Below, piece after piece: positions 10,140-21,192 of a DNA stretch of 64,000 bases; within the stretch, counting starts at the first letter, position 1; each line of letters starts with the position of its first letter. This DNA comes from Enterobacter cloacae (GTDB lineage Bacteria; Pseudomonadota; Gammaproteobacteria; Enterobacterales; Enterobacteriaceae). A program made the position numbers and the translations under genes. Location: assembly GCF_011078175.1 (NCBI RefSeq), contig NZ_JAALCJ010000001.1:558001-622000 (forward strand), given 5' to 3'. The notes beneath the pieces are model-generated. The model saw only the letters and a list, made by a program, of their open reading frames with translations. It searched no databases and was not told where the DNA came from.

Positions 10140-11615
10140 TTATTCAAACTCATTCCAGGAGCGGCCATCACGGGTAATCATCGCAACGGAGGCGACAGGT
10201 CCCCATGTTCCCGCCTGATACGGTTTTGGTGCGTCCTGATCGGCTGCCCACGCTTCGGTGATTGAGTCGACCCACTTCCACGCCTCTTCCACTTCATCGC
10301 GGCGGACAAACAGGGCCTGGATACCGCGCATGGTTTCCAGCAGCAGACGCTCGTAAGCATCGGCCAGGTGCGTCTGGTTGAAGGTTTCAGAGTAGCTCAG
10401 GTCGAGCTTGGTGGTTTGCAGGTTGTGTTTGTGATCGAGACCCGGCACTTTGTTCAGGATCTGAATATCCACGCCCTCGTCCGGTTGCAGACGGATGGTC
10501 AGTTTGTTCTGCGGCAGTTCCTGCCAGGATTCTTTGAACAAGTTCAGTTCCGGATTTTTGAAGTAGACCACCACTTCGGAGCATTTTGCTGGCAGACGTT
10601 TACCGGTACGCAGGTAGAACGGCACACCGGCCCAGCGCCAGTCATCGATATCCACGCGGATCGCCACAAACGTCTCGGTGTTGCTGGACTTGTTTGCGCC
10701 CTCTTCTTCCAGATAGCCTGGAACTTTTTTCCCCTGAGCAAAACCTGCGGTGTACTGGCCGCGCACGGTTTTCTCACGCACGTTGGAGCGGTCGATACGG
10801 CGCAGTGATTTCAGCACTTTCACTTTGGCATCACGAATGCTGTCGGCCGTCAGATCTGACGGGGGAGACATGGCAATCATGCACAGAATTTGCAGCAGGT
10901 GGTTCTGGATCATGTCACGCATCTGGCCGGCCTGGTCGAAGTAGCCCCAGCGGCCTTCGATACCCACCTCTTCCGCCACGGTAATTTCCACGTGGTCGAT
11001 AGTACGGTTGTCCCAGTTGTTCACAAACAGGGAGTTGGCAAAACGCAGCGCCAGCAGGTTCAGCACCGTCTCTTTGCCCAGATAGTGGTCAATACGGTAA
11101 ACCTGACACTCCTCAAAGAACTCGCCCACCTGGTCGTTGATTTCACGCGAGGTTGCCAGCGACGTACCCAGCGGTTTTTCCATCACCACGCGCGCAGGTT
11201 TGGCGTTCAGCTTCGCTTCACCCAGACCTTTGCAGATGGCGCCAAAGGTGCTTGGCGGCATGGCGAAATAGTTGATGGTGACACGATTTTCCTGGTCAAG
11301 CATTTCACCCAGACGGGTAAAGGCGCCAACATCGTTGACGTCCAGGTTGCAGAAATCGAGACGCCCGCTCAGCTTATCCCAAAGGCTTTCATCGATTTTC
11401 TCTTTCATGAACGTTTCGAGCGCCTCGCGCACGACTTTGGTATAAGCTTCCTTATCCCAGTCGGCGCGCCCTACCCCCAGGATCCGGGTATCGGGATGGA
11501 TCTGGCCCGCTTTTTCGAGCTGATACAGGGAAGGCAGCAATTTTCGGCGTGCAAGGTCGCCTTTCGCGCCGAAAATGACCAGGTCACATGCCTGGGCTGT
11601 TTGCGTTACCGCCAT
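10140..11615 (-). CDS. zwf: Glucose-6-phosphate 1-dehydrogenase
   Basis: The product is 491 aa from the ATG at 11613-11615 (GAGGAGAATGAC upstream); the open frame extends 28 codons further but into the leader. It oxidises glucose-6-phosphate to 6-phosphogluconolactone with NADP, the entry to the pentose-phosphate and Entner-Doudoroff routes. The Rossmann start [15 protein letters not shown] (residues 12-26) replaces the usual GASGDL with GAKGDL, as in enteric Zwf. The substrate-site lysine is in RIDHYLGKE near 179. It is monocistronic, with a HexR palindrome upstream and its own terminator. Confidence 0.97.
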   Translation of the reverse strand: MAVTQTAQACDLVIFGAKGDLARRKLLPSLYQLEKAGQIHPDTRILGVGRADWDKEAYTKVVREALETFMKEKIDESLWDKLSGRLDFCNLDVNDVGAFTRLGEMLDQENRVTINYFAMPPSTFGAICKGLGEAKLNAKPARVVMEKPLGTSLATSREINDQVGEFFEECQVYRIDHYLGKETVLNLLALRFANSLFVNNWDNRTIDHVEITVAEEVGIEGRWGYFDQAGQMRDMIQNHLLQILCMIAMSPPSDLTADSIRDAKVKVLKSLRRIDRSNVREKTVRGQYTAGFAQGKKVPGYLEEEGANKSSNTETFVAIRVDIDDWRWAGVPFYLRTGKRLPAKCSEVVVYFKNPELNLFKESWQELPQNKLTIRLQPDEGVDIQILNKVPGLDHKHNLQTTKLDLSYSETFNQTHLADAYERLLLETMRGIQALFVRRDEVEEAWKWVDSITEAWAADQDAPKPYQAGTWGPVASVAMITRDGRSWNEFE

Positions 11616-11971
11616 GTCATTCTCCTCAGTTAGATCTCCTGGTACTCTGCCAGGTATCGTTGTAATTTTATTACAATGCACTGTACTGCTTTTACGCATT
11701 TCCTGAAACCATTAGCGCTTAACGTCGCGTGCGATACGGTGATTTTTCGTCGCCCGGGCCATTACGCCCGTCTGATGACGCAACAAACGTCGATTCTTTG
11801 CGCAACAGGGGCAAAGCAAAACCCGACGTCGATCAAGTAATGAAAAAAAACAACAACATTTCTTGTCGACGGTTACCCTTTCGGGAGTCCCGGGAGTAAT
11901 ATCGGCTAAATCGAATCAAGGTTTCATCTCTTTATGAAATCGTTTATGCCCTCATGAGCGTCTTGTTAACA
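11616..11971. other. zwf-hexR divergent intergenic region
   Basis: This 356-bp gap serves two divergent promoters. It holds the zwf ribosome site, a short leader hairpin CCTGG-N7-CCAGG at 11638-11654, and the HexR palindrome at 11660-11676. The hexR side (about 11700-11971) includes an A-rich stretch near 11842-11858. I see no gene or RNA in it. I could not assign -35/-10 boxes with confidence. Confidence 0.7.
11660..11676. promoter_or_regulatory. HexR operator
   Basis: TTGTAATTTTATTACAA is a perfect 17-bp palindrome that contains the HexR core TGTAAT-N3-ATTACA known from proteobacterial studies. It lies 45 bp upstream of the zwf start codon. It is well placed for HexR to repress zwf until KDPG accumulates. 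Confidence 0.88.
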
Positions 11972-12841
11972 ATGAACATGCTGGAAAAAATCCAGTTTCA
12001 ACTGGAACACCTTAGCAAATCCGAGCGTAAAGTGGCTGAAGTTATTCTCGCCGCGCCCGCTCAGGCGATTCATTCAAGCATCGCCGCTCTGGCACAGGAA
12101 TCGGGCGTCAGCGAACCGACGGTCAATCGATTCTGTCGTAGTCTGGACACCCGCGGCTTTCCTGATTTTAAACTGCATCTTGCACAAAGTCTGGCAAACG
12201 GCACCCCGTATGTTAATCGCAATGTAGATGAAGACGACAGCGTTGATGCTTACACCGCAAAAATATTTGAATCGGCAATGGCTACGCTGGACCATGTTCG
12301 TCAGTCTCTGGACATGAATTCAGTGAATCGCGCGGTCGACCTTCTCACGCAGGCCAAACGGATTGCCTTCTTTGGCCTTGGCTCGTCCGCTGCCGTGGCG
12401 CATGACGCCATGAATAAGTTCTTTCGCTTTAACGTGCCGGTGATTTACTCCGATGACATTGTGCTGCAACGCATGAGCTGTATGAATTGTAGTGAAGATG
12501 ATGTCGTGGTACTCATCTCCCATACGGGCCGTACCAAGAGCCAGGTGGAGCTCGCACAGCTCGCGCGTGACCACGATGCGATGGTCATCGCCCTGACGAC
12601 AGCAGGTACGCCGCTGGCCCGGGAAGCGACGCTCGCCATTACTCTGGACGTACCGGAGGACACCGACATGTATATGCCGATGGTCTCCCGCCTGGCGCAG
12701 CTGACGGTCATCGACGTGCTGGCGACCGGTTTTACCTTACGCCGGGGCGCAAAATTCCGGGATAACTTGAAGCGGGTCAAGGAAGCCCTGAAAGAATCGC
12801 GTTTTGATAAAGAATTGCTTATAAAGAGCGATGTTCCCTAA
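11972..12841 (+). CDS. hexR: HexR, RpiR-family regulator of central carbon metabolism
   Basis: The product is 289 aa from the ATG at 11972 (MNMLEKIQFQLEHLSKSERK), matching E. coli HexR length; an upstream in-frame ATG adds six residues without a better ribosome site. The N-terminal RpiR helix-turn-helix lies at about 1-80 (VSEPTVNRFCRSLDTRGFPDFK). A SIS sugar-phosphate domain lies at about 125-265 (AFFGLGSSAAVAHDAMNKFF; ISHTGRTKSQVE). In related bacteria it binds KDPG and controls zwf, edd, pyk and others. It is divergent from zwf and 114 bp before pykA. Confidence 0.95.
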   Translation: MNMLEKIQFQLEHLSKSERKVAEVILAAPAQAIHSSIAALAQESGVSEPTVNRFCRSLDTRGFPDFKLHLAQSLANGTPYVNRNVDEDDSVDAYTAKIFESAMATLDHVRQSLDMNSVNRAVDLLTQAKRIAFFGLGSSAAVAHDAMNKFFRFNVPVIYSDDIVLQRMSCMNCSEDDVVVLISHTGRTKSQVELAQLARDHDAMVIALTTAGTPLAREATLAITLDVPEDTDMYMPMVSRLAQLTVIDVLATGFTLRRGAKFRDNLKRVKEALKESRFDKELLIKSDVP

Positions 12842-12955
12842 TAACTACGATGTACGATTTACGGCATTCGGTCCCCTCGCTACTGCCTTGCGATAGATGA
12901 AGGCCGATTCTATGTTCACGCAACACCAAAGTTGTTTCAGTCAACGGAGTATTAC

Positions 12956-14398
12956 ATGTCCAGAAGGCTTCGCAGAACCAAGATCGTCACCACCTTAGGC
13001 CCGGCCACTGACCGCGATAATAACCTCGAAAAGATTATCGCCGCGGGTGCCAACGTGGTGCGTATGAACTTCTCTCACGGTACGCCAGAAGACCATAAAT
13101 TACGTGCCGATAAAGTACGTGAAATCGCAGCTAAGCTGGGCCGTCACGTTGCTATCCTCGGTGACCTGCAAGGGCCAAAAATCCGCGTATCGACCTTTAA
13201 AGAAGGTAAAGTCTTCCTCAACATCGGCGATAAATTCCTGCTGGATGCCAACCTGAGCAAAGGTGAAGGCGATAAAGAGAAAGTGGGTATCGACTATAAA
13301 GGTCTGCCTGCTGACGTTGTGCCAGGCGACATCCTGCTGCTGGACGATGGACGCGTACAGCTGAAAGTGCTGGAAGTGCAGGGTATGAAGGTGTTCACTG
13401 AAGTGACCGTCGGCGGCCCGCTCTCCAACAATAAAGGCATCAACAAGCTCGGCGGTGGCTTGTCTGCCGAAGCGCTGACCGATAAAGACAAAGCAGATAT
13501 CGTGACTGCTGCGCAGATCGGCGTGGATTATCTGGCCGTCTCCTTCCCGCGCTGCGGCGAAGATCTCAACTATGCTCGCCGCCTGGCGCGCGATGCAGGC
13601 TGCGATGCGAAAATCGTTGCGAAAGTTGAACGCGCTGAAGCAGTCTGCGATCAGGATGCGATGGACGATGTGATCCTGGCATCTGACGTGGTGATGGTTG
13701 CCCGTGGTGACCTGGGCGTGGAAATTGGCGACCCTGAACTGGTCGGTATTCAGAAAGCGCTCATCCGTCGCGCCCGTCAGCTGAACCGCGCGGTGATCAC
13801 CGCCACCCAGATGATGGAATCCATGATCACCAATCCAATGCCAACCCGTGCGGAAGTCATGGACGTGGCGAACGCCGTGCTTGACGGTACCGATGCGGTG
13901 ATGCTGTCAGCAGAAACCGCTGCGGGTCAGTATCCTGCGGAAACCGTGGCCGCCATGGCGCGCGTCTGCCTGGGTGCGGAAAAGATCCCAAGCATTAACG
14001 TCTCCAAGCACCGACTGGATATCCAGTTCGACAATGTGGAAGAAGCGATTGCGATGTCTGCGATGTACGCAGCCAACCACCTGAAAGGGGTCACGGCAAT
14101 CATCACCATGACCGAATCTGGCCGTACCGCGCTGATGACGTCCCGCATCAGCTCCGGTCTGCCGATCTTCGCTATGTCCCGTCACGAGCGTACGCTGAAC
14201 CTGACGGCGCTGTATCGCGGCGTGACGCCAGTATACTTCGACAGTACCAATGACGGTGTGGCCGCCGCGCACGATGCCGTCAACCTGCTGCGGGACAAAG
14301 GTTATCTGGTGTCCGGTGATATCGTTATCGTGACGCAGGGTGACGTGATGAGCACCATCGGCTCGACCAACACCACCCGTGTATTGACCGTCGAGTAA
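12956..14398 (+). CDS. pykA: Pyruvate kinase II
   Basis: The product is 480 aa (same as E. coli PykA) from the ATG at 12956 after CGGAG. It converts phosphoenolpyruvate and ADP to pyruvate and ATP; the PykA isoenzyme is AMP-activated. The barrel begins [14 protein letters not shown]. The substrate loop GDLQGPKIR is near 70, the active-site lysine region [12 protein letters not shown] near 220, and the PK signature [10 protein letters not shown] near 281. The final segment is the allosteric C domain. It follows hexR and ends at a strong hairpin. Confidence 0.97.
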   Translation: MSRRLRRTKIVTTLGPATDRDNNLEKIIAAGANVVRMNFSHGTPEDHKLRADKVREIAAKLGRHVAILGDLQGPKIRVSTFKEGKVFLNIGDKFLLDANLSKGEGDKEKVGIDYKGLPADVVPGDILLLDDGRVQLKVLEVQGMKVFTEVTVGGPLSNNKGINKLGGGLSAEALTDKDKADIVTAAQIGVDYLAVSFPRCGEDLNYARRLARDAGCDAKIVAKVERAEAVCDQDAMDDVILASDVVMVARGDLGVEIGDPELVGIQKALIRRARQLNRAVITATQMMESMITNPMPTRAEVMDVANAVLDGTDAVMLSAETAAGQYPAETVAAMARVCLGAEKIPSINVSKHRLDIQFDNVEEAIAMSAMYAANHLKGVTAIITMTESGRTALMTSRISSGLPIFAMSRHERTLNLTALYRGVTPVYFDSTNDGVAAAHDAVNLLRDKGYLVSGDIVIVTQGDVMSTIGSTNTTRVLTVE

Positions 14399-14413
14399 TC
14401 TCGTCTGTGTTAA

Positions 14414-14443
14414 AAAGCCCTCTCCATCTGGAGAGGGCTTTTT
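14414..14443. terminator. Bidirectional terminator between pykA and lpxM
   Basis: The stem AAGCCCTCTCC-ATCT-GGAGAGGGCTT has TTTT on its right and AAAA on its left. It can therefore stop both pykA and the convergent lpxM transcripts. It overlaps the lpxM stop by one or two bases. Confidence 0.9.
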
Positions 14444-15414
14444 TATTTCCCTGGATAAAGCTCTTTGCGTTTATACGGCTCTGTTTCACCCGGTTTACGC
14501 GTTTTAAGTAGCTTCAGGATCCACGTATATTGCTCCTTATGCGGCCCTACCAGCCGTTCCACCTCTTCATTCATACGGCGCGCAATGGTGCGATCGTCTG
14601 CGGTCAGCAGATCGTCCATCGGCGGACGTACCTCAATGCTCAGGCGATGCGTTTTACCGTTATAAACCGGGAACAGTGGGATCACGCGGGCGCGGCAGAC
14701 TTTCATCAGGCGACCAATCGCGGGGAGCGTCGCTTTATAGGTCGCAAAGAAATCGACAAACTCACTGTGCTCCGGACCGTGATCCTGATCGGGTAAATAA
14801 TATCCCCAATACCCCTGACGTACGGACTGAATGAAAGGTTTAATGCCGTCATTTCGGGCGTGCAAACGCCCACCAAAGCGACGGCGCACGGTATTCCAGA
14901 CAAAATCATAGATTTTGTTTCCCTGATTATGGAACATCGCCGCCATTTTCTGGCCCTGCGACGCCATTAACATTGCCGGAATGTCGACTCCCCAACCGTG
15001 CGGCACCAGGAAAATCACCTTTTCATCATTGCGACGCATCTCGTCGATGATCTCCAGCCCTTTCCAGTCAACGCGTTCGACGATCTTCTCTGGCCCCTTC
15101 AGCGCCAGTTCCGCCATCATCGCCATGGCCTGTGGCGCGGTGGTATACATGTCATCAATGATTGCCTCGCGTTCGGCGTCGCTTTTATCCGGAAAACAGT
15201 ACAACAGATTTATTTGCGCGCGGCGGCGTGCGCTTTTACCCAAGCGCCCTGCCAGCCGTCCCACTTTGCCAAGCACCGGATCGCGGAGGGAAGCAGGTAG
15301 CAACGCCATGCCAGCAAATGCGTATACGCCAAGCCAGGCGCCCCAATTACGCGGGTGGCGAAAGGATTTTTCAAACTCAGGAATGTACTCAATATTGTTT
15401 TTTTTGGTTTCCAT
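14443..15414 (-). CDS. lpxM: Lipid A biosynthesis myristoyltransferase LpxM
   Basis: The product is 323 aa from the ATG at 15412-15414 (METKKNNIEYIPEFEKSFRH), the E. coli length. It adds the secondary myristoyl chain to Kdo2-lipid A at the inner membrane. It belongs to the lysophospholipid acyltransferase family, with the HX4D catalytic motif HGWGVD near 168. A hydrophobic N-terminal anchor (WLGVYAFAGMALLPASL) starts near residue 26. It is separated from upstream mepM by 117 bp that contain the mepM terminator. Confidence 0.96.
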   Translation of the reverse strand: METKKNNIEYIPEFEKSFRHPRNWGAWLGVYAFAGMALLPASLRDPVLGKVGRLAGRLGKSARRRAQINLLYCFPDKSDAEREAIIDDMYTTAPQAMAMMAELALKGPEKIVERVDWKGLEIIDEMRRNDEKVIFLVPHGWGVDIPAMLMASQGQKMAAMFHNQGNKIYDFVWNTVRRRFGGRLHARNDGIKPFIQSVRQGYWGYYLPDQDHGPEHSEFVDFFATYKATLPAIGRLMKVCRARVIPLFPVYNGKTHRLSIEVRPPMDDLLTADDRTIARRMNEEVERLVGPHKEQYTWILKLLKTRKPGETEPYKRKELYPGK

Positions 15415-15488
15415 GCGGGTTCCAGGGTCTGGTGACGCAAAAATATATTCAGATAGTGTAGCGAGGCAGCTGTCCGCGTACAAAAGAA

Positions 15489-15516
15489 AAAGCCGGCGCA
15501 CACTGACGCCGGCTTT
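15489..15516 (-). terminator. mepM terminator
   Basis: The stem AAAGCCGGCG/CGCCGGCTTT with an 8-nt loop is followed on the minus strand by TTTTCTTTTG. It lies 16 bp after the mepM stop. Confidence 0.85.
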
Positions 15517-15531
15517 CTGAATCAGGTGAGC

Positions 15532-16851
15532 TTAGTCGAAGCGCAGCTGCGGCATTACCTCTTTCACCTGCGCCAGGTAATCTTTGCGATCTTTTCCGGT
15601 CAGCCCTTCAGTACGCGGCAGTTTCGCCGTCAGCGGGTTAACCGCCTGCTGGTTGATCCATACTTCGTAGTGCAGGTGCGGACCCGTCGACCGGCCGGTG
15701 TTACCGGACAGCGCGATGCGATCGCCACGTTTCACTTTCTGGCCCGGTTTCACCAGCAGTTTACGCAGGTGCATGTAGCGAGTGGTGTACGTACGACCGT
15801 GACGAATAGCAACGTAATAGCCGGCAGCACCGCTGCGTTTCGCCATGACCACTTCACCATCCCCTACGGCCAGCACCGGCGTGCCCTGCGGCATGGCAAA
15901 GTCAACGCCACGATGCGGCGCTACGCGGCCAGTTACCGGGTTCAGACGACGCGGATTAAAGTTGGAGGAGACGCGGAACTGTTTCGCCGTAGGGAAACGC
16001 AGGAAGCCTTTTGCAAGGCCCGTACCGCTACGGTCATAGAACTTTCCATCTTCTGCGCGAATGGCGTAGTAGTCTTTGCCGTCAGAACGCAAACGAACAC
16101 CCACCAGCTGGCTCTGTTCGCGCTTACCGTCCAGCATTTCGCGGGACATCAGGACAGAGAACTGATCGCCTTTTTTCAGTTTGCGGAAATCCATCTGCCA
16201 CTGCATGGCTTTGATTACTGAACTGATTTCAGCGCTGGTCAGGCCAGCATCGCGTGCGCTGGAAACAAAGCTACCACCTACGGTCCCTTTCATGACGCTG
16301 TTCACCCAATCGCCCTGCTGCATTTCACTGGTCATTTTGAAACCGTTTGCAGTGCGATCGTAGGTGCGGGTTTCGCGGCGGGACATCTCCCAGGTCAGAC
16401 GTTGCAAATCGCCGTCTGGCGTTAAGGTCCAGGAAAGCTGCTGACCGATTTTCAGGTTACGTAACTCTTTGTCGGATGCGGCGAGCTGGCTGATGTTGCC
16501 CATGTCGATACCGTACTGGTTCAGGACGCTGCTCAGCGTATCGCCAGTAGAAACGACATATTCGTGAATGCCGGCTTCATTCTGGATCTTGTCATCCAGT
16601 TCATCCTGGGGAATCGCTTCATCTTCCTGAGCGGCCTGATCGATAGGCTCGCTGGCCTCAGGCAGCAGTGAGCGGATCTCGCTCTTTTCCAGTTCGATAG
16701 TTTTGATGATAGGGGCAGAACTCGGGTGGTAAACATAGGGTCGCCAGACGGCGACCGCTAACGTGAGAACTGTAAGCGACCCCAGCATAACGCGGTGGGG
16801 TCGAGGCAGATTGTTAAATGCCAGGGCGACAGAGCGGGTTATCTGTTGCAC
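15532..16851 (-). CDS. mepM: Murein DD-endopeptidase MepM
   Basis: The product is 439 aa (E. coli 440). It cleaves D-Ala-mDAP cross-links in peptidoglycan, making room for wall growth. An N-terminal membrane anchor lies near residues 20-40 (VMLGSLTVLTLAVAVW). A LysM domain with the YVVSTGDTLSSVLNQYG motif is near 97, and a C-terminal M23 peptidase carries its zinc ligands in PHRGVDFAMPQG and HLHYEVW (about 312 and 394). It lies 15 bp downstream of znuA on the same strand, so readthrough from the Zur-controlled promoter is possible. Confidence 0.96.
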   Translation of the reverse strand: MQQITRSVALAFNNLPRPHRVMLGSLTVLTLAVAVWRPYVYHPSSAPIIKTIELEKSEIRSLLPEASEPIDQAAQEDEAIPQDELDDKIQNEAGIHEYVVSTGDTLSSVLNQYGIDMGNISQLAASDKELRNLKIGQQLSWTLTPDGDLQRLTWEMSRRETRTYDRTANGFKMTSEMQQGDWVNSVMKGTVGGSFVSSARDAGLTSAEISSVIKAMQWQMDFRKLKKGDQFSVLMSREMLDGKREQSQLVGVRLRSDGKDYYAIRAEDGKFYDRSGTGLAKGFLRFPTAKQFRVSSNFNPRRLNPVTGRVAPHRGVDFAMPQGTPVLAVGDGEVVMAKRSGAAGYYVAIRHGRTYTTRYMHLRKLLVKPGQKVKRGDRIALSGNTGRSTGPHLHYEVWINQQAVNPLTAKLPRTEGLTGKDRKDYLAQVKEVMPQLRFD

Positions 16852-16866
16852 GTATTCACTTCCTCG

Positions 16867-17811
16867 TTAATCTCCTTTCAGGCAGCTCGCATACTGATTC
16901 GCCAGTTGGCTGAGGAACTGCGAATAGCTCGCTTTGCTCAACTGGATGTTCGTACCTAGCGGGTCAAGGGTTCCCATGCGCACGGATGTTCCCCTGGCCA
17001 CGGCTTCTACGACCGCTGGCCTGAACTGTGGCTCAGCAAAAACGCATGTCGCTTTTTGCTCAACCAACTGTGTTCTGATTTCATGTAAACGCTGCGCACC
17101 AGGCTGAATTTCAGGGTTTACGGTAAAATGCCCCAGCGGGGTCAAACCGTAATGTTTTTCGTAATAGCCGTAGGCATCATGAAAAACGAAGTACCCTTTT
17201 CCTTTAAGCGGTGCGAGCTCGTTACCCACCTGTTTATCGGTTGCGGCTAATTGAGCCTCAAAATCCTTCAGGTTGGCGTCGAGTTTGATTCGACTTTGCG
17301 GCATAAGTTCCACTAATTTGTCGTGGATTGCAACCGCTGTAAGCCGCGCTATCTCTGGGGAAAGCCAGAGATGCATGTTGTACTCGCCGTGATGGTGATG
17401 GTCGTCACCTTTTTCATCGTGAGCATGATCGTGGTCGTGTTCGTCACCCTCATTCTCAGACCCTTTCATGAGCAACGGTTTCACGCCGGACAGCGCGGCA
17501 ATGGTCACCTGTTTCTCTGCGGGAACCTGCCTGGCTGATTTCTGCATGAAAGCTTCCATCTCAGGACCAATCCAGACGACTAAGTCCGCGTTCTGTAAGC
17601 GTTTTACGTCAGACGGGCGCAGGGAATAATCATGCTCCGAAGCCCCGTCAGGCAGCAAAACCTGCGTCTCAGTGACCCCATCCGCGATGGCAGAAGCGAT
17701 AAATCCAAGCGGTTTAAGCGAAGCGACTACGGCGGCGTTAACATCTTGTGCGGTTGTACCCCAAAGTGCAGCAGATAAAGCTGCGAAAAGAAGCGTATTT
17801 TTCTGTAACAT
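16867..17811 (-). CDS. znuA: Zinc ABC transporter periplasmic binding protein ZnuA
   Basis: The product is 314 aa from the ATG at 17809-17811 ([18 protein letters not shown]), with a signal peptide ending near VNA|AVVASL. It captures Zn(II) in the periplasm for ZnuBC. Zinc-ligand histidines are in [13 protein letters not shown] near 63, MHLWLSPE near 147 and GHFTVNPE. A His/Asp-rich loop near residues 121-143 (many H, D and E, including HHHH) is the flexible zinc-collecting loop of enteric ZnuA. It is divergent from znuCB across a Zur box. Confidence 0.96.
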   Translation of the reverse strand: MLQKNTLLFAALSAALWGTTAQDVNAAVVASLKPLGFIASAIADGVTETQVLLPDGASEHDYSLRPSDVKRLQNADLVVWIGPEMEAFMQKSARQVPAEKQVTIAALSGVKPLLMKGSENEGDEHDHDHAHDEKGDDHHHHGEYNMHLWLSPEIARLTAVAIHDKLVELMPQSRIKLDANLKDFEAQLAATDKQVGNELAPLKGKGYFVFHDAYGYYEKHYGLTPLGHFTVNPEIQPGAQRLHEIRTQLVEQKATCVFAEPQFRPAVVEAVARGTSVRMGTLDPLGTNIQLSKASYSQFLSQLANQYASCLKGD

Positions 17812-17841
17812 AATGCGTCTAATCATCGTAATGAATGCGTG

Positions 17842-17862
17842 GAATGTGATATTATAACATTC
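17842..17862. promoter_or_regulatory. Zur operator between znuA and znuC
   Basis: The 21-bp near-palindrome has arms GAATGT and ACATTC around GATATTATA, matching the known enteric Zur box of this divergent promoter. Zur with zinc would repress znuA and znuCB together. Confidence 0.9.
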
Positions 17863-17888
17863 GATGACTTCTGCAAGCTTAAATTGAC

Positions 17889-18644
17889 ATGACGACTTTA
17901 GTTTCTCTTGAAAATGTTTCGGTCTCATTTGGTCAACGCCGCGTCCTTTCTGACGTGTCGCTGAATCTGAAGCCCGGCAAAATACTTACGCTGCTCGGCC
18001 CTAACGGTGCAGGTAAGTCGACGCTGGTGCGCGTTGTATTAGGTCTGGTAGCCCCTGATGCAGGGGTTATCGTCCGTGAAGACAAATTGCGTATCGGCTA
18101 TGTGCCGCAAAAATTACACCTCGATGCCACCCTGCCCCTGACGGTGAGCCGCTTCCTGCGCCTGCGCCCTCGTACGTGTAAGGCAGATATCCTCCCGGCG
18201 TTGAAACGCGTACAGGCGGGTCATCTTGTTGATGCGCCTTTGCAAAAACTGTCGGGCGGTGAAACCCAGCGCGTCTTGCTTGCCCGCGCTCTTCTCAGCA
18301 GCCCTCAGCTGCTGGTGCTGGACGAACCGACGCAGGGTGTCGACGTCAATGGCCAGGTTGCACTATACGATCTCATCGACCAGCTTCGTCGGGAGCTTAA
18401 CTGCGCGGTGCTGATGGTGTCCCATGACCTGCATCTGGTGATGGCGAAAACCGACGAAGTGCTGTGCCTGAACCATCATATTTGCTGTTCCGGCACGCCG
18501 GAAGTGGTGTCAATGCACCCGGAGTTTATCTCCATGTTTGGCCATCGCGGCGCCGAACAGCTGGGTATCTATCGCCATAATCACAATCACCGCCATGATT
18601 TACAGGGACGAATTGTCCTGCGTCGGGGAAACGGACACTCATGA
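17889..18644 (+). CDS. znuC: Zinc ABC transporter ATP-binding protein ZnuC
   Basis: The product is 251 aa, the E. coli length. It powers zinc uptake on the cytoplasmic side of ZnuB. Walker [10 protein letters not shown] lies at about residues 37-45, the signature LSGGETQR near 122 and Walker [13 protein letters not shown] near 142. The C-terminus has a histidine-rich stretch ([10 protein letters not shown]). The last four bases overlap the znuB start (ATGA), indicating coupled translation. Confidence 0.96.
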   Translation: MTTLVSLENVSVSFGQRRVLSDVSLNLKPGKILTLLGPNGAGKSTLVRVVLGLVAPDAGVIVREDKLRIGYVPQKLHLDATLPLTVSRFLRLRPRTCKADILPALKRVQAGHLVDAPLQKLSGGETQRVLLARALLSSPQLLVLDEPTQGVDVNGQVALYDLIDQLRRELNCAVLMVSHDLHLVMAKTDEVLCLNHHICCSGTPEVVSMHPEFISMFGHRGAEQLGIYRHNHNHRHDLQGRIVLRRGNGHS

Positions 18645-19426
18645 TTGAACTGTTACTGCCCGGCTGGCTGGCCGGGATTATGCTTGCCTGCGCCGCGGGT
18701 CCACTCGGCTCGTTTGTCGTCTGGCGCAGAATGTCCTATTTCGGCGATACGCTGGCCCATGCTTCATTGCTGGGTGTCGCGTTTGGTTTGTTACTGGACG
18801 TGAACCCGTTTTATGCGGTGATTGTCGTCACGCTGCTGCTGGCCGCCGGTCTGGTCTGGCTGGAAAAACGCCCTCATCTCGCGATTGATACCCTGCTCGG
18901 CATTATGGCGCACAGCGCCCTGTCGCTGGGCCTGGTGGTGGTGAGCCTGATGTCAAACATCCGCGTGGACCTGATGGCCTACCTGTTTGGCGATCTGCTG
19001 GCCGTCACGCCCGAAGATCTGATTTCCATTGCCATTGGCGTGGCGGTGGTACTGGGGATCCTGCTGTGGCAGTGGCGAAGTTTACTGGCTATGACCGTCA
19101 GTCCGGATCTGGCCTTTGTCGACGGCGTGAAGCTTCAGCGCGTGAAGCTGCTGTTGATGCTGGTGACGGCGTTAACCATCGGCGTAGCGATGAAATTTGT
19201 TGGCGCGCTGATCATCACGTCGCTGCTGATAATCCCTGCCGCCACGGCGCGCCGTTTTGCGCGTACGCCGGAACAAATGGCCGGTATCGCCGTGATTATT
19301 GGGATGATTGCGGTGACGGGCGGGTTAACCTTCTCGGCGTTTTATGACACGCCAGCCGGGCCGTCGGTGGTGTTGTGCGCGGCGGTGCTGTTTATTTTCA
19401 GTATGATGAAAAAGACCGCGCAGTAG
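18641..19426 (+). CDS. znuB: Zinc ABC transporter permease ZnuB
   Basis: The product is 261 aa of the ABC-3 permease family with about eight or nine membrane segments from residue 5 to the C-terminus. It forms the inner-membrane channel with ZnuC and receives zinc from ZnuA. The segment [14 protein letters not shown] near residue 35 and [19 protein letters not shown] near 187 are typical family blocks. It follows znuC with a 4-bp overlap and precedes a REP hairpin. Confidence 0.96.
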   Translation: MIELLLPGWLAGIMLACAAGPLGSFVVWRRMSYFGDTLAHASLLGVAFGLLLDVNPFYAVIVVTLLLAAGLVWLEKRPHLAIDTLLGIMAHSALSLGLVVVSLMSNIRVDLMAYLFGDLLAVTPEDLISIAIGVAVVLGILLWQWRSLLAMTVSPDLAFVDGVKLQRVKLLLMLVTALTIGVAMKFVGALIITSLLIIPAATARRFARTPEQMAGIAVIIGMIAVTGGLTFSAFYDTPAGPSVVLCAAVLFIFSMMKKTAQ

Positions 19427-19435
19427 TCAGCTTGT

Positions 19436-19466
19436 CCCCGGTGGCGCTTCGCTTACCGGGGCTACA
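19436..19466. repeat. REP-type palindromic repeat
   Basis: CCCCGGT and ACCGGGG arms enclose GGCGCTTCGCTT. It is 9 bp past the znuB stop, between convergent znuB and ruvB, a usual REP location. It may protect mRNA 3' ends. Confidence 0.7.
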
Positions 19467-19478
19467 CTTTATCGCTAC

Positions 19479-20492
<1,014 letters not shown>

Positions 20493-20497
20493 TTACC

Positions 20498-21112
20498 TCA
20501 CAATGCAGCGCGCAGCGCTTCACGAATCAGAGTTTCACTGCTGGCATCCGGTTTAGCAATTTTGCTCACCATCCGGCTGGCCTCCTGAGGTTTATAGCCC
20601 AGCGCCACCAGAGCGGCAACCGCTTCCTGCTCGGCATCATCATCCGATGCAGGCGCGCCCGGGGAAGTCAGCACCAGATCGGCTGCCGGAGTGAACAGAT
20701 CGCCATGCAGACCTTTGAAGCGGTCCTTCATCTCGACAATCAAACGCTCGGCGGTTTTCTTCCCGATGCCCGGAAGTTTAATTAACGCAGCCGGATCTTC
20801 ACGCTCAACGGCATTCACAAACTGTGGCGCTGACATACCCGATAAAATCGCCAGCGCCAGCTTCGGCCCGACGCCGTTGGTTTTGATCAATTCGCGGAAC
20901 AGGGTGCGTTCCTGTTTGTTATTGAATCCGTACAGCAGCTGAGCGTCTTCACGCACCACAAACTGGGTAAAGACAACCGCCTCTTTGCCCGCCTCCGGCA
21001 GCTCGTAGAAGCAGGTCATCGGCATATGGACTTCATAGCCCACGCCACCCACTTCCAGCAGCACTAACGGGGGTTGTTTTTCAATGATGATGCCTCTGAG
21101 TCTGCCTATCAC
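20498..21112 (-). CDS. ruvA: Holliday junction-binding protein RuvA
   Basis: The product is 204 aa, read from a GTG start (21110-21112) after CAGGAGCGTCAT; E. coli ruvA also uses GTG. It is a tetramer that holds the four-way junction for RuvB. An N-terminal OB fold ([18 protein letters not shown]) precedes two helix-hairpin-helix motifs ([16 protein letters not shown] near 71; [19 protein letters not shown] near 106) and a C-terminal RuvB-contact domain. The acidic linker (SDDDAEQ) is one residue longer than in K-12. Confidence 0.96.
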   Translation of the reverse strand: MIGRLRGIIIEKQPPLVLLEVGGVGYEVHMPMTCFYELPEAGKEAVVFTQFVVREDAQLLYGFNNKQERTLFRELIKTNGVGPKLALAILSGMSAPQFVNAVEREDPAALIKLPGIGKKTAERLIVEMKDRFKGLHGDLFTPAADLVLTSPGAPASDDDAEQEAVAALVALGYKPQEASRMVSKIAKPDASSETLIREALRAAL

Positions 21113-21161
21113 ATGACGCTCCTGCGTTCTGGAAGAAATTAACTGCCGACATAATAAAAAA

Positions 21162-21183
21162 AGGCTGGATAAACATCCAGCCT
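21162..21183 (-). terminator. ruvC terminator overlapping the ruvA SOS box
   Basis: On the minus strand the stem AGGCTGGAT-GTTT-ATCCAGCCT is followed by seven T. It ends the ruvC-side transcript 10 bp after the ruvC stop. Confidence 0.85.
21165..21180. promoter_or_regulatory. LexA (SOS) box of ruvAB
   Basis: CTGGATAAACATCCAG fits the LexA rule CTG-N10-CAG. It lies 53 bp upstream of the ruvA GTG. E. coli ruvAB is a known LexA-controlled operon. The same bases form the loop and upper stem of the ruvC terminator. Confidence 0.85.
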
Positions 21184-21192
21184 GATTTGTCA

